Below, in pieces: positions 1 through 8,364 of a DNA stretch of 26,672 nt. The translations under genes and the position numbers were made by a program. Within the stretch, counting starts at the first letter, position 1; each line of letters opens with the position of its first letter. The notes beneath the pieces are model-generated. The model was not told the origin of the DNA. It did not search any database and saw only the letters and a program-made list of their open reading frames with translations. The stretch comes from an uncultured Collinsella sp. (GTDB lineage: Bacteria; Actinomycetota; Coriobacteriia; Coriobacteriales; Coriobacteriaceae). Where the stretch lies: NCBI GenBank assembly GCA_902479095.1, contig CABSNL010000026.1:1-26672 (forward strand), in the 5' to 3' direction.

Positions 1-38
1 TAGCTTCGTCGGCAGCGTCAGATGTGTATAAGAGACAG
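1..38 (+). other. Nextera read-1 adapter (artefact)
   Basis: Bases 20-38 are the Tn5 mosaic end AGATGTGTATAAGAGACAG and bases 6-19 are the Nextera read-1 handle TCGTCGGCAGCGTC. The first five bases are the end of an i5 index. This is library adapter left on the assembly, not genomic sequence. It is the reverse complement of the right end of the contig. Confidence 0.99.
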
Positions 39-1403
39 GCGGGGCACGTAGCGGCCGGGTTGGGCTCCGGTGGGCTCGCCGTCGCGCGCCACCAGCACGC
101 CGTTGACGTAAACAGCCTTGGCGCGGCCATGTGCCTCAAAACCCTCGAGCGGCGTGTAGTCCACGGCCTGATGCTGCGTCGCGGCGCTGATCGTCCAGCG
201 CGCCTTGGGATCCCACACGCACACGTCGGCATCGGAGCCCTCGGCAAGACAGCCCTTGCGCGGATACATGCCAAAGACGCGCGCCGGGTTCTCGCTCATC
301 AGGCGGCAGAGGTCCTCGGGGCCCAGTCGCCCCTCAAAGCTCGTGGCAATCGCGACGGGGCGATGCTCCACACCGGGCCCGCCGTTGGGAATCGCGCGGA
401 AGTCGTCGCGCCCGCGGTCCTTTTGCCCATGCAGGTTAAAGCTGCAGTGGTCGGTCGCAATCGTATCGATCTCGCCGGCCACAAGCGCCTCGCGCAGTGC
501 CGCACGGTCACCCGCATGGCGCAGCGGCGGGCTCATCACATACTTGGCGCCCGCAAAGCCGTCCTCGCCCTGCTCCAAGTAGCAAGTATCGTCGAGCATC
601 AGATACTGAGGGCAGGTCTCGACATAGATGTTCTTCTGCCCGCGCGCTTTGGCAGCACGGATGGCCTCGAGCCCCAGCTTGGTCGAAAGGTGCACCACGT
701 TGACCGGAGCGTCCCCGGCCAAGTGAGCCAGATACAGCAGGCGGCTCACGGCCTCGGCCTCACACACGTCCGGACGGCTGAGCGCATGGCCCTCGGGCCC
801 GTGGATACCCTGCTCAAACACGCGCTTCTGCAGCGCGTTGACCAACGTGCCGTTCTCGCAATGCACGCACAGGATACCGCCCAGGCGCTTGAGCTCCTCC
901 AGCACCTCGAGCGTCTCGGCATCGTTCAAGCGCAGATGGTCGTAGGCAAAGTAGGTCTTAAACGACGACACGCCCGCCTCGCGCATGGCCGAAAGATCGG
1001 CGCGGTTGCGCTCATTCCACTCGGCGAGTGCCATATGAAAGGCGTAGTTGGCCGTGCAGGTGCCGTCAGCGCGGCGATGCCACTCGGCCAAGGCATCGGG
1101 CATGGTCACGCCGCGATCGGCCGTGGCGTAGTCGACGATGGTCGTCGTACCGCCGCAGGCGGCCGCACGCGTGCCGGTTTCAAAGCTATCTGCCGTCCAA
1201 TCCATGCCAGTCCAGCACTGCATGTGCGTGTGGCCGTCGATAAAGCCGGGAAACACCCAGCAGCCCGCGGCGTCCTCGACGGTATCGCCCTCGGCCGGCT
1301 CAATCGCCGCGGCAATCCGCACAATCTTGTCGCCCTCCATGGCAAGATCGGCGCGGCGAAGCCCCTGGGGCGTCACGAGCGCGCCGTTTTTGATGATGAT
1401 CAT
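39..1403 (-). CDS. hyuA: Dihydropyrimidinase/hydantoinase-type amidohydrolase, 3' end cut by adapter
   Basis: This cyclic amidohydrolase should hydrolyse a cyclic amide or ureide ring (dihydropyrimidine, hydantoin or a urate-derived ring) in the cytoplasm using a binuclear metal centre. Visible landmarks are the metal-binding GHTH motif (H58, H60), the likely carboxylated lysine K149 in SFKTYFAY, H181, H238, and D318 in the ATDH motif. The start follows an AGGAG ribosome site seven bases upstream. It lies 8 bases after the stop of the MocA-like gene, so the two form an operon. About 455 genuine residues are present; the family is near 460, so only the extreme C-terminus is missing. The apparent final residues LSLIHI and the stop codon come from the adapter. 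Family assignment is firm; the natural substrate is inferred from the purine-degradation context. Confidence 0.92.
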
Positions 1404-1411
1404 GTTGCTCC

Positions 1412-2026
1412 TTATTGATTAATACAGTTGGCCACGCGATCAAAATACGAGCAGGCCGCGATATGCTCCGTTATGCGTCGCTGTCCCTCTGCGGTATCGA
1501 CATCCCACAGCTCGTAGGCACGCGCCTCGACCAGCACCACGTCGGTACGGTCCTTGAGAATCGAGCCCCCGCCGTCCTTGCCCTCAAGACACATAAGTGC
1601 ATCGAACAGTTCCGCCGGAAAGAGCACCGGGCTCGAAGGCTCACCGTTGCACGCAAGACGCACCGGATGCTTGCGGCCACACTCGTCAAATACACGAACC
1701 ATAGCCTCAAAAGAATCCGAACTCACGAGCGGCTGGTCGCCCGGCAAAAAGAGGCAACCTTTCCAGTTGCGTTCGACTCCCCACGAAAGGGCCGCACGGA
1801 CGCTTTCGCTGCGCAGCTCGCCATCGTGCAGCACGCACGGGCAATGCTTGTCCTCGCAAATCTGGGCGACCTCGGGCCAACGCGTCGAAACCACGACGTC
1901 AAAGACCCGGGGAACCGAATCGATGGTCCGGGCAATCAGCGGCTCGCCATAGATATCGGCAAGCATCTTGTTAGAGCCAAACCGCTTGCCCTCGCCCGAA
2001 GCCATAATGACGCATCCAGGTTTCAT
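1412..2026 (-). CDS. mocA: MocA/YgfJ-like molybdenum cofactor cytidylyltransferase
   Basis: A 204-residue MobA-like nucleotidyltransferase, expected to transfer CMP from CTP to molybdopterin to give the cytosine dinucleotide cofactor used by xanthine-dehydrogenase-family enzymes. The N-terminal nucleotide-binding loop (MASGEGKRFGSNK, residues 8-20) matches the LAAGxSxRMGxxK pattern, and the metal-binding GDQP sits at residues 96-99. The start at 2026 is chosen because it follows GGGGAGGT at good spacing; a longer in-frame version would begin at 2080 without a clear ribosome site. It is cotranscribed with hyuA (8-base gap) and sits beyond the ygeW terminator. Its presence fits a molybdenum hydroxylase encoded at the other end of the window. 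A guanylyltransferase role cannot be fully excluded from sequence alone. Confidence 0.85.
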   Translation of the reverse strand: MKPGCVIMASGEGKRFGSNKMLADIYGEPLIARTIDSVPRVFDVVVSTRWPEVAQICEDKHCPCVLHDGELRSESVRAALSWGVERNWKGCLFLPGDQPLVSSDSFEAMVRVFDECGRKHPVRLACNGEPSSPVLFPAELFDALMCLEGKDGGGSILKDRTDVVLVEARAYELWDVDTAEGQRRITEHIAACSYFDRVANCINQ

Positions 2027-2113
2027 GGTGATACCTCCCCTGAAACCATCGTACCCATAACTCGCGCCGCGGGCATCCACATCGAAAGCGCTTATTCCGC
2101 ACGCCCGCGATGC

Positions 2114-2153
2114 AAAAAGGGGGCACCCCGCCGGTTGGCAGAGCGCCCCCTTT
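2114..2153 (-). terminator. Rho-independent terminator after ygeW
   Basis: On the minus strand a stem AAAGGGGGC...GCCCCCTTT ends in five T residues (TTTTTGC), 24 bases after the ygeW stop. It separates the ygeX-ygeY-ygeW unit from mocA-hyuA, so the latter needs read-through or its own promoter. No convincing promoter was seen in 2027-2113. Confidence 0.85.
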
Positions 2154-2176
2154 ACATGGCTTACCTCAACCCGGCT

Positions 2177-3379
2177 TTAGGCCTGGAGCCAACGGGCGGT
2201 GTTGCGCTCGTCGAGGGCTTTGAGGGTAGCGGCGGGATCGGCAACCTTTTGCAGGAACATCATGGCAGCGATGGCGTACGGCTTGTAGCTGGCCTCCTTG
2301 TACATGCCCACGCGGTGCATGTCGAAGACGTCGGCGTTAACCTCGCCGTGCTCGCAGGAGACACCGGAGATGTCGGCGGGCAGCGGGTGCATAAAGATGG
2401 TGTCCTGGCCGTTGGCGGTCTTCTCCATGAGCTCGGTCGTGGAGCACCAATCCTGATGGGTGGCGTTCTGGGCGAGCAGCTCCTTCTCGAGCGCAGCGAT
2501 GCCGGCGTCGTCGCCCTCGGCGTACAGATTGGTACGCTTCTCCATGGCGGCAAACGGAGCCCAGCTCTTGGGGATCACGATGTCGGCGCCCTCGAAGGCC
2601 TCGGCCATGGTGTTGACCTGCTTAAAGGTGGTGCCGGACTCGGCGGCATAGCCCTTGGCGCGCTCGACGACCTCGGGCATGAGGTCGTAGCCCTCGGGGT
2701 GGGCCAGGGTGACGTCCATGCCAAAGCGGGGCAGCAGGCTGATCAGCGACTGCGGGCAGGACAGCGGCTTGCCGTAAGAGGGCGAATAGGCCCAGGTGAC
2801 GGCAACCTTCTTGCCCTTGAGGTTCTCGAGGCCGCCAAACTCGTTGATGAGGTAGAGCATGTCGGCAGAGGACTGCGTGGGGTGATCGGAGTCGGACTGC
2901 AGGGAGATGAGCGTGGGACGGTGATCCAGAACGCCGTCCTCGTAAGCCTGCTGGACAGACTCGGAGACCTCGGCCATGTAGGCATCGCCCTTGCCGATGT
3001 ACATGTCATCGCGGATGCCGATGACGTCGGCCATGAAGGAGATCATGGTAGCGGTCTCGCGGACGGTCTCGCCGTGGGCGATCTGGGACTTCTTCTCGTC
3101 CAGGTCCTGCAGCTCAAGGCCGAGCAGGTTGGCGGCCTTAGAGAAAGAGAAGCGCGTACGGGTGGAGTTGTCGCGGAACAGGGAGACGGCCAGGCCCGAG
3201 TCGAAGATCTTGGACGAAACGTTGTTCTCACGCAGCTCGCGCAGGGCGTCGGCGACGATGTAGAGAGCCTTGAGCTCATCGGTGGTCTTGTCCCAGGTGT
3301 GCAGGAAGTCGCTGCCGTACATGCCCTTAAAATCGAGGCCGTTCAGCTGCTCGACGAGCTCGGTAAACTTAGCGTCCAT
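2177..3379 (-). CDS. ygeW: YgeW, knotted carbamoyltransferase family
   Basis: A 400-residue aspartate/ornithine carbamoyltransferase-family protein, almost the length of E. coli YgeW. The carbamoyl-phosphate loop STRTR is at residues 72-76, the HPTQ motif at 166-169 and HPLP at 331-334. The start at 3379 has AAAGGA upstream; in-frame codons further upstream lack a ribosome site. The family is known from structural and genomic work as a distinct transcarbamylase linked to the selenium/purine gene set. In this context it may work in the phosphorolytic direction on a ureido intermediate, releasing carbamoyl phosphate, but that reaction is inference. It is the third gene of ygeX-ygeY-ygeW and is followed by a strong terminator. 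No carbamate kinase gene is present in the window. Confidence 0.93.
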   Translation of the reverse strand: MDAKFTELVEQLNGLDFKGMYGSDFLHTWDKTTDELKALYIVADALRELRENNVSSKIFDSGLAVSLFRDNSTRTRFSFSKAANLLGLELQDLDEKKSQIAHGETVRETATMISFMADVIGIRDDMYIGKGDAYMAEVSESVQQAYEDGVLDHRPTLISLQSDSDHPTQSSADMLYLINEFGGLENLKGKKVAVTWAYSPSYGKPLSCPQSLISLLPRFGMDVTLAHPEGYDLMPEVVERAKGYAAESGTTFKQVNTMAEAFEGADIVIPKSWAPFAAMEKRTNLYAEGDDAGIAALEKELLAQNATHQDWCSTTELMEKTANGQDTIFMHPLPADISGVSCEHGEVNADVFDMHRVGMYKEASYKPYAIAAMMFLQKVADPAATLKALDERNTARWLQA

Positions 3380-3529
3380 GGAAATGTCCTTTCTAAAGAT
3401 GAAACGATCGCAATGAGTAGATGTGCTCCGGCATGCGCGTGTGGCTAGAACATGCAGAGCACCATGACGAGGACCCGCCACCGTTGAGGAAGCATGGGAG
3501 ATAACGACCGCGGGCCCCAAGTCAACAGG

Positions 3530-3560
3530 GAGCGCCGGGGACACGAGCGGCCCCCGGCTC
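3530..3560 (-). other. GC-rich hairpin between ygeY and ygeW
   Basis: The minus strand carries GAGCCGGGG and CCCCGGCGCTC arms around an 11-base loop, 21 bases after the ygeY stop. There is no T-tract, so it may be a message-stabilising or processing hairpin rather than a terminator. The rest of 3380-3580 has only the ygeW ribosome site. Confidence 0.45.
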
Positions 3561-3580
3561 AACAAAATCGAGGAATGGGA

Positions 3581-4966
3581 CTAATCGATCTTGTTGTTGG
3601 TCAGACCGGCGCGGAACACGGTGGCGTCGCCATCGGCCTGGCTCGGATCGTAGAGGTTCAGGGCGGCCACGTACATGGCGGCAGCGGTGACCAGGTCGTC
3701 CTTGTAGGTGACCTCGTTGGGAGCGTGAGCCTGAGACTCGGCACCCGGGCCAAAGCCCACGCAGGGGATGCCGTAGCGGCCCTGGATGGAGACGCAGTTC
3801 GTGGAGAAGGTCCACTTGTCGCACAGCGGACGACCGGTGCGCTTGTCCATGCTGGGCTCACAGCCGATGCGCTCGTCACCAAACATGGCCTTGTGGGCGT
3901 CGACGAGGGCCTTGACGTGCGGAGCGGTCTCCTTGTTGATCCACGTGGGGAAGTAAGCCTCGGTCTCGTAGACCTCGCCGGTCCAGGACGGACGGTCGTA
4001 CATGTACATGGAGACCTTCACGTCGTCGCCGTACTTCTTGGCGGCCGGCAGGTTGCGGATCTCGTCCAGGCAGGACTCCCAGGTCTCGCCGGCGGTCATG
4101 CGACGGTCGATGGAGATGGCGCAGGAGTCGGCCACGGCGCAGCGGCTGGGGCTGGTGTAGAAGATCTGGCTGACGGTGCAGGTGCCGCGGCCCAGGAAGC
4201 GGGCATCCTCGAAGTGCTCGGGATTGTACTTGGGGTCGAGCATCTTGACGAGACCCTTGATGTCGGTCGACTCGTCGCAGCCGTTGTTGTTGAGGGCGCG
4301 GACGTCGGCGATGATGTCGGCCATCTTGTAGATGGCGTTGTCGCCGCGGTCGGGAGCGGAGCCGTGGCAGGAGGTACCGTGAACGTCGACGCGGATCTCC
4401 ATGCGGCCGCGGTGACCGCGATAGATGCCGCCGTCGGTGGGCTCGGTGGAAATGACGAACTCGGGCTTAATGCCATCCTTGTTGTAGATGTACTGCCAGC
4501 ACATGCCGTCGCAGTCCTCTTCCTGGACGGTGCCGACGACCATGATCTTGTAGCCCTCGGGGATGAGGCCCATGTCCTTCATCATCTTGGCAGCGTAGGT
4601 AGCAGAAGCCATGCCGCCCTCCTGGTCGGAGCCGCCGCGGCCGTAGATGATCTCGTCGGTCTCGTAGCCCTCGTAGGGATCGGCATCCCAGTTCTCGATG
4701 TTGCCGATGCCGACGGTGTCGATGTGGGAGTCGATGGCGATGATCTTGTCGCCCTCGCCCATAAAGCCCATGACGTTGCCCAGACCGTCGACCTTGACCT
4801 CGTCATAGCCAAGGCTCTCCATCTCGGCCTTGATGCAAGCGACAACCTCGCCCTCCTCGCAGGACTCAGAGGGATGGGAGATCATAGCGCGCAGGAAGCG
4901 AGTCATGTCGACGCGGTGAGACTCAGCAGCAGCCTTGATAGCGTCGAAATCGAGTTCTTTAGCCAT
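3581..4966 (-). CDS. ygeY: YgeY, M20-family metallohydrolase
   Basis: A 461-residue M20-type di-zinc amidohydrolase of the YgeY family, which is tied by genome context to selenium-dependent Mo hydroxylases. Likely metal ligands and catalytic residues are H81 and D83 in DSHIDT, D114 in GGSDQEGG, the E149/E150 pair in VQEED, E175, and a C-terminal histidine in the SQAHAPNE segment. An M20 lid domain lies between the two catalytic halves. Family members cleave amide or carbamoyl bonds of amino-acid derivatives, so a ureido or diaminopropionate derivative is a sensible substrate (inference). The start follows AAAGG nine bases upstream. It lies 72 bases downstream of ygeX and 201 bases upstream of ygeW in the same direction. 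Confidence 0.93.
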   Translation of the reverse strand: MAKELDFDAIKAAAESHRVDMTRFLRAMISHPSESCEEGEVVACIKAEMESLGYDEVKVDGLGNVMGFMGEGDKIIAIDSHIDTVGIGNIENWDADPYEGYETDEIIYGRGGSDQEGGMASATYAAKMMKDMGLIPEGYKIMVVGTVQEEDCDGMCWQYIYNKDGIKPEFVISTEPTDGGIYRGHRGRMEIRVDVHGTSCHGSAPDRGDNAIYKMADIIADVRALNNNGCDESTDIKGLVKMLDPKYNPEHFEDARFLGRGTCTVSQIFYTSPSRCAVADSCAISIDRRMTAGETWESCLDEIRNLPAAKKYGDDVKVSMYMYDRPSWTGEVYETEAYFPTWINKETAPHVKALVDAHKAMFGDERIGCEPSMDKRTGRPLCDKWTFSTNCVSIQGRYGIPCVGFGPGAESQAHAPNEVTYKDDLVTAAAMYVAALNLYDPSQADGDATVFRAGLTNNKID

Positions 4967-5038
4967 TGTTCATAACCTTTCAAACGAAGGAATCTACCTG
5001 TGAGGTGGCGGAGCGATACCTATTTATTCCGCCCAGTA

Positions 5039-6253
5039 TTAGCAAGTGGGGTATTCGCCTTCCCAGACGATGCGGCGGTACTGGTCGGGGTCCGTGTCAC
5101 CTTCCGTGGAGAAGCAGAGCACGGAGCTCGTCTTGTCCAGGCCGATGAGTTCCTTGAGCTCGGCGTACTCGGGATCGAGCATGAGAGTCTCGACCAGGCC
5201 GGTGGTCACCGCGCCGGACTCGCCGGAGATGACGCGCGGGTCGCCCTTCTCGGGAGCGCCCAGGGTGCGCATGCCGCGAGCGGTGACCCAGTCGGGACAG
5301 GACACGAAGGCGGTGGCGTGGTTGCGCAGGATATCCCAGCCCAGAATGTTGGGCTCGCCGCAGCACAGACCGGCCATGATGGAAGGCATGTCGCCGTCCA
5401 CGATGCGCGGGTCGCCGTCGCCGGCGGCAGCGCCCTTGTACAGACAGGCGGCAGGCGCGCACTCGACCACGACAAAGGTGGGCGGGTTATCGGGATACAG
5501 GTTGGTGAAGTAGCCCACCACGGCACCGGCGAGCGAACCCACGCCAGCCTGGACAAACACGTGGGTCGGGCGGTTGATGGCCATCTCGCGCAGCTGCTCG
5601 GCAGCCTCGGAAGCCATGGTGCCGTAGCCCTCCATGATCCAAGACGGGATCTTCTCGTAGCCCTCCCAGGCGGTGTCCTGAACGATGACGCCGCGCTCGC
5701 AGGCGTCGGCCTCGGCGGCGGCCATGCGCACGCACTCGTCGTAGTTGACCTCTTCGATGGTCACCGTTGCGCCCTCGGCGGCGATGTTATCGAAGCGGGG
5801 CTTGGTGGAACCCTTGGGCATGTGAACGACGGCCTTCTGGCCCAGCTTGTTGGCAGCCCATGCCACGCCGCGGCCATGATTGCCGTCGGTAGCGGTAAAG
5901 AAGGTGGCCTGGCCAAAGTCCTTGGCAAGCTGATCGGAGGTCAGGTAATCGAAGGTGCACTCGGCAACGTCCTTGCCGGTCTCGTCGGCAATGTAGTTGG
6001 CCATGGCAAACGATCCGCCCAGAACCTTAAAGGCGTTGAGGCCAAAGCGATAGCTCTCGTCCTTAACGCACAGGTTGGACAGACCCAAGCGCGCAGCCTG
6101 ACCGTCCAGGCGGGCAAGCGGGGTGACGGTATATTGAGGGAACGACTGGTGGAAGGCGCGGGCCTTCTTCACGTGGTCGAGGCTCATGATTCCCAAGTGC
6201 TTGTCATCGCTCTTGGGCATCGTGTTGCCCGCCCACTGGATCTTATCGGCCAT
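5039..6253 (-). CDS. ygeX: 2,3-Diaminopropionate ammonia-lyase
   Basis: A PLP-dependent fold-type II enzyme of 404 residues that converts 2,3-diaminopropionate to pyruvate and two ammonia. The PLP lysine is K76 in FGLNAFKVLGG and the second catalytic residue is D123 in ATDGNHGRGV, matching the Lys/Asp pair known from E. coli diaminopropionate ammonia-lyase. A SGESGAV phosphate-binding segment follows near the C-terminus. AAGGAG lies upstream of the start. It is the first gene of ygeX-ygeY-ygeW, and its promoter region is shared with the divergent PAS/HTH regulator. In this pathway it would be the terminal step yielding pyruvate and ammonia from the purine skeleton. Confidence 0.95.
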   Translation of the reverse strand: MADKIQWAGNTMPKSDDKHLGIMSLDHVKKARAFHQSFPQYTVTPLARLDGQAARLGLSNLCVKDESYRFGLNAFKVLGGSFAMANYIADETGKDVAECTFDYLTSDQLAKDFGQATFFTATDGNHGRGVAWAANKLGQKAVVHMPKGSTKPRFDNIAAEGATVTIEEVNYDECVRMAAAEADACERGVIVQDTAWEGYEKIPSWIMEGYGTMASEAAEQLREMAINRPTHVFVQAGVGSLAGAVVGYFTNLYPDNPPTFVVVECAPAACLYKGAAAGDGDPRIVDGDMPSIMAGLCCGEPNILGWDILRNHATAFVSCPDWVTARGMRTLGAPEKGDPRVISGESGAVTTGLVETLMLDPEYAELKELIGLDKTSSVLCFSTEGDTDPDQYRRIVWEGEYPTC

Positions 6254-6345
6254 ACGGTGAACTCCTTAAGTCCTCTCTTGCCGGCCCCCGCATACGCGTT
6301 TCAGCCCATTCCCATTCATGCGACTGAACTTTTATGTGGATGCCA

Positions 6346-6360
6346 AACAAAAAGTTTGTT
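6346..6360. promoter_or_regulatory. Palindromic operator candidate 1
   Basis: AACAAAAAGTTTGTT is a perfect AACAAA-N3-TTTGTT dyad on the ygeX side of the divergent region. Its centre is 51 bases from that of the second copy, close to five helical turns, which would place two bound dimers on one face of the DNA. Confidence 0.65.
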
Positions 6361-6396
6361 AGCACTGTTTTATCACACTTTTTGATTGGCAAACCT

Positions 6397-6411
6397 AACA
6401 AATTGTTTGTT
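6397..6411. promoter_or_regulatory. Palindromic operator candidate 2
   Basis: AACAAATTGTTTGTT repeats the same AACAAA-N3-TTTGTT dyad with identical six-base arms. Two exact copies in one intergenic region next to a regulator gene make a specific binding site likely. The most economical candidate is the adjacent YheO-like regulator. Confidence 0.65.
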
Positions 6412-6530
6412 GCCGTAATCGGTACTTTTTCGCCGCCGAACGGTCATGAATTGCCTTGTTGATGGATTTGTTTGCGAACAGATGTGGTTTATGGCAAAGT
6501 GTGCCCAAACTAATTTTTAGGAAGGCACCC

Positions 6531-7184
6531 ATGACCCCCGCACAGATTGAGTTTTACAAGCGCCTTGCACACGGCCTGGCACTCCAATTTGGCCCCAACT
6601 GCGAAGTCGTCGTCCACGACCTGGAGACTGAGGACGTGGACCACTCCATCGTAGTGATCGAAAACGGCCACGTCAGCGGGCGCAAACTGGGTGACGGCCC
6701 CAGCCATATCGTATTTGAGTCCATGCACGAGGGCACCACCGACGTGCACGACCGCGAGCCATACCTCACCAAAACCACCGATGGCAAGCTGCTCAAGTCC
6801 TCTACCATCTTTATCCGCAACGACGAGGGCAAGCCCGTCGGCATTTTGGGCATCAACTTTGACATTACGCTCATGAAGGCTTTTGAGCGTTCGCTCGACG
6901 CCTTTACCGGCACCGGCGGCACGGGCTATACCGAGCCCGAGCCCATTACCAAGAACATCGGCGACCTGCTCGAGGACCTGCTGCACGAGTGCGAGCAGTT
7001 TGTGGGCAAGCCCGCGGCACTCATGACCAAAGACGAGCGCATTCGTGCCATTGGCTACCTCGACCGTCGCGGCGCCTTCCTCATTTCCAAGTCGAGCGAG
7101 CGCGCCTGCGAGTTCTTTGGCATCTCCAAGTACAGCTTTTATAGCTACCTCAATGAGGCCAAGGCGGCGGCCGGCGACAAGTAG
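6531..7184 (+). CDS. YheO-like PAS/HTH transcriptional regulator
   Basis: A 217-residue regulator with an N-terminal YheO-like PAS domain (about residues 6-115) and a C-terminal helix-turn-helix of the type paired with it (about 165-215, ending in the ISKYSFYSYL helix). Relatives include YheO and the D-arginine utilisation repressor DauR, which sense small metabolites. The start at 6531 follows AGGAAGG with six-base spacing; an upstream in-frame ATG lacks one. It is divergent from ygeX and probably binds the paired palindromes between them, controlling the catabolic operon and itself. The ligand is unknown; urate, xanthine or a breakdown product is the contextual guess. Activator versus repressor action cannot be decided from sequence. 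Confidence 0.88.
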   Translation: MTPAQIEFYKRLAHGLALQFGPNCEVVVHDLETEDVDHSIVVIENGHVSGRKLGDGPSHIVFESMHEGTTDVHDREPYLTKTTDGKLLKSSTIFIRNDEGKPVGILGINFDITLMKAFERSLDAFTGTGGTGYTEPEPITKNIGDLLEDLLHECEQFVGKPAALMTKDERIRAIGYLDRRGAFLISKSSERACEFFGISKYSFYSYLNEAKAAAGDK

Positions 7185-7267
7185 GCACTCGCCTGGATTG
7201 CCCCTCCCCTTTTGGGCGCGAGTTCTGGAAAGCACGAATCCAAGACCGAGCCGCTTGAGAAGTTCCA

Positions 7268-7273
7268 TATAAT
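7268..7273 (+). promoter_or_regulatory. Consensus -10 box (TATAAT)
   Basis: A perfect TATAAT lies 34 bases before the start of the 328-residue membrane protein gene. The matching -35 region (around 7245-7250) is poor, so the promoter may need an activator or be weak. Confidence 0.4.
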
Positions 7274-7307
7274 CGATGTCATTAGTATTTCGAAAGGATG
7301 GAACAGA

Positions 7308-8294
7308 ATGGCATTGAGCAAGGCATCGTGCACCGGTCGCGGATTGATTCCGGCAATTGGTGGACATGTGCACCGCATGTTCGATGAGGGTGAAGACGAC
7401 CTGTTTTCGCTGAGCCTTGACGACGTGATGGATGATCGCCCGTGGACCGCCGATGAACTCATGGGCGGCGGAGCTCGCCCGTCAAGCCCCAATCCCGTAC
7501 TTGCGCCTAAGCCCGTATCTGCGCCGACTCCTGCGCAGTCGCCTGTTTCGACGCCCGCGCCTACGCCCGCACCCACTTCGGCACCCATGCCCGCTCCCCG
7601 CCCCGCAAGCGACCCGTCCGAGACGGCGGCATTTCTCGCTGCAGCGACGCAGGGCAAATCGGCCGACAGCACCGTTATGTACAGCGCCCAGCAGTTGCCT
7701 GTTCCTGCGGCACGCAAGCCTCCGGTCGCAAGGCTCGATGAGCCCGTTGCCCGTCAGGTTGCCTACGATTCCTGGGCCGCAGCCGATCTGGATGAGACCT
7801 CTACCGGCATGCCGGCGCTCGATGTTCCAGTTAACCCGCTTTTTGCCGCCAACACGAGCGCCGCGGACTATGAGGGCGGTGCGGCATATTCCGATTATTC
7901 CGATGGCTATGCTGGCAACGGTCGCATCGAGACCGAGGATTATGGCACCGCATCGAGCGATTATCTCAACGATCCGTACGCTGCCACGCCCGCACCGGAA
8001 TATGACCCGGAGGCCGCGTCCGCGCCGGCGTATACCAAAAGTACGGGCGAAGAGCGCTTCGCCGATTATTACGCCGAGGAAAAGGCGCTGCGTTTCTCGG
8101 AATTTCCGCAGGCAGTCAAGGTTGCCTTTATCGCCATTGTCATTGCCCTGCTCGGCGCCATTGCGTTTGAGGGATTCCAGCTGTTCCGCGGCCCCACCCA
8201 AGCGGAGTCGGAAACCCAGCAAAAAGAGGACGATAACCAGTACCTGGACATCAACACCCTCAAGGGCGACCCCAACGACGGGGACGACGAGTAG
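7308..8294 (+). CDS. Proline/alanine-rich single-pass membrane protein, function unknown
   Basis: A 328-residue protein starting at an ATG preceded by AAAGGA. An acidic N-terminal stretch is followed by a low-complexity Pro/Ala/Ser-rich segment (about residues 65-110), then an acidic region rich in Tyr, Asp and Ser. A single hydrophobic helix lies at about 270-293 (VAFIAIVIALLGAIAFEGF) and a 35-residue acidic tail ends in DDGDDE. With no signal peptide, the long N-terminal part is probably cytoplasmic and the short tail outside. No enzymatic motif was recognised. It follows the regulator on the same strand after 123 bases, with its own -10 box, so linkage to purine use is not established. Confidence 0.75.
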   Translation: MALSKASCTGRGLIPAIGGHVHRMFDEGEDDLFSLSLDDVMDDRPWTADELMGGGARPSSPNPVLAPKPVSAPTPAQSPVSTPAPTPAPTSAPMPAPRPASDPSETAAFLAAATQGKSADSTVMYSAQQLPVPAARKPPVARLDEPVARQVAYDSWAAADLDETSTGMPALDVPVNPLFAANTSAADYEGGAAYSDYSDGYAGNGRIETEDYGTASSDYLNDPYAATPAPEYDPEAASAPAYTKSTGEERFADYYAEEKALRFSEFPQAVKVAFIAIVIALLGAIAFEGFQLFRGPTQAESETQQKEDDNQYLDINTLKGDPNDGDDE

Positions 8295-8302
8295 CGAGGG
8301 CT

Positions 8303-8350
8303 GAAGGCGGCCACAGGATTCCGCATCCAGCGCCGGCTTCTAAGTGCTGT
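8303..8350 (+). terminator. Possible weak terminator
   Basis: Arms GAAGGCGGC and GCGCCGGCTTC can form an interrupted stem just after the 328-residue gene, followed within 15 bases by TGTTTTG. It is imperfect, so it is only a candidate terminator. Confidence 0.3.
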
Positions 8351-8364
8351 TTTGTCATCCAGCC

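Larger units (their letters stand above)
6254..6530. promoter_or_regulatory. Divergent promoter region, ygeX versus regulator
   Basis: This 277-base AT-rich region separates two divergent genes and holds both 15-bp palindromes described separately. Candidate minus-strand -10 boxes such as GATAAA lie between or beside the palindromes, but no canonical -35/-10 pair stands out, so exact promoters are not called. A further imperfect palindrome, TGTTTGCGAACA, is at 6469-6480, nearer the regulator gene. Confidence 0.6.

Noticed and set aside
1415..3448. Very long plus-strand open frame opposite mocA and ygeW
   Set aside because: It lies antisense to two clearly recognised genes, has low-complexity Val/Gly/Leu-rich content and no ribosome site; it is a high-GC mirror frame.
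7482..8222. Minus-strand frame opposite the 328-residue membrane protein gene
   Set aside because: Arg/Gly-rich product typical of an antisense frame; the plus-strand gene has a ribosome site, a -10 box and a transmembrane helix.
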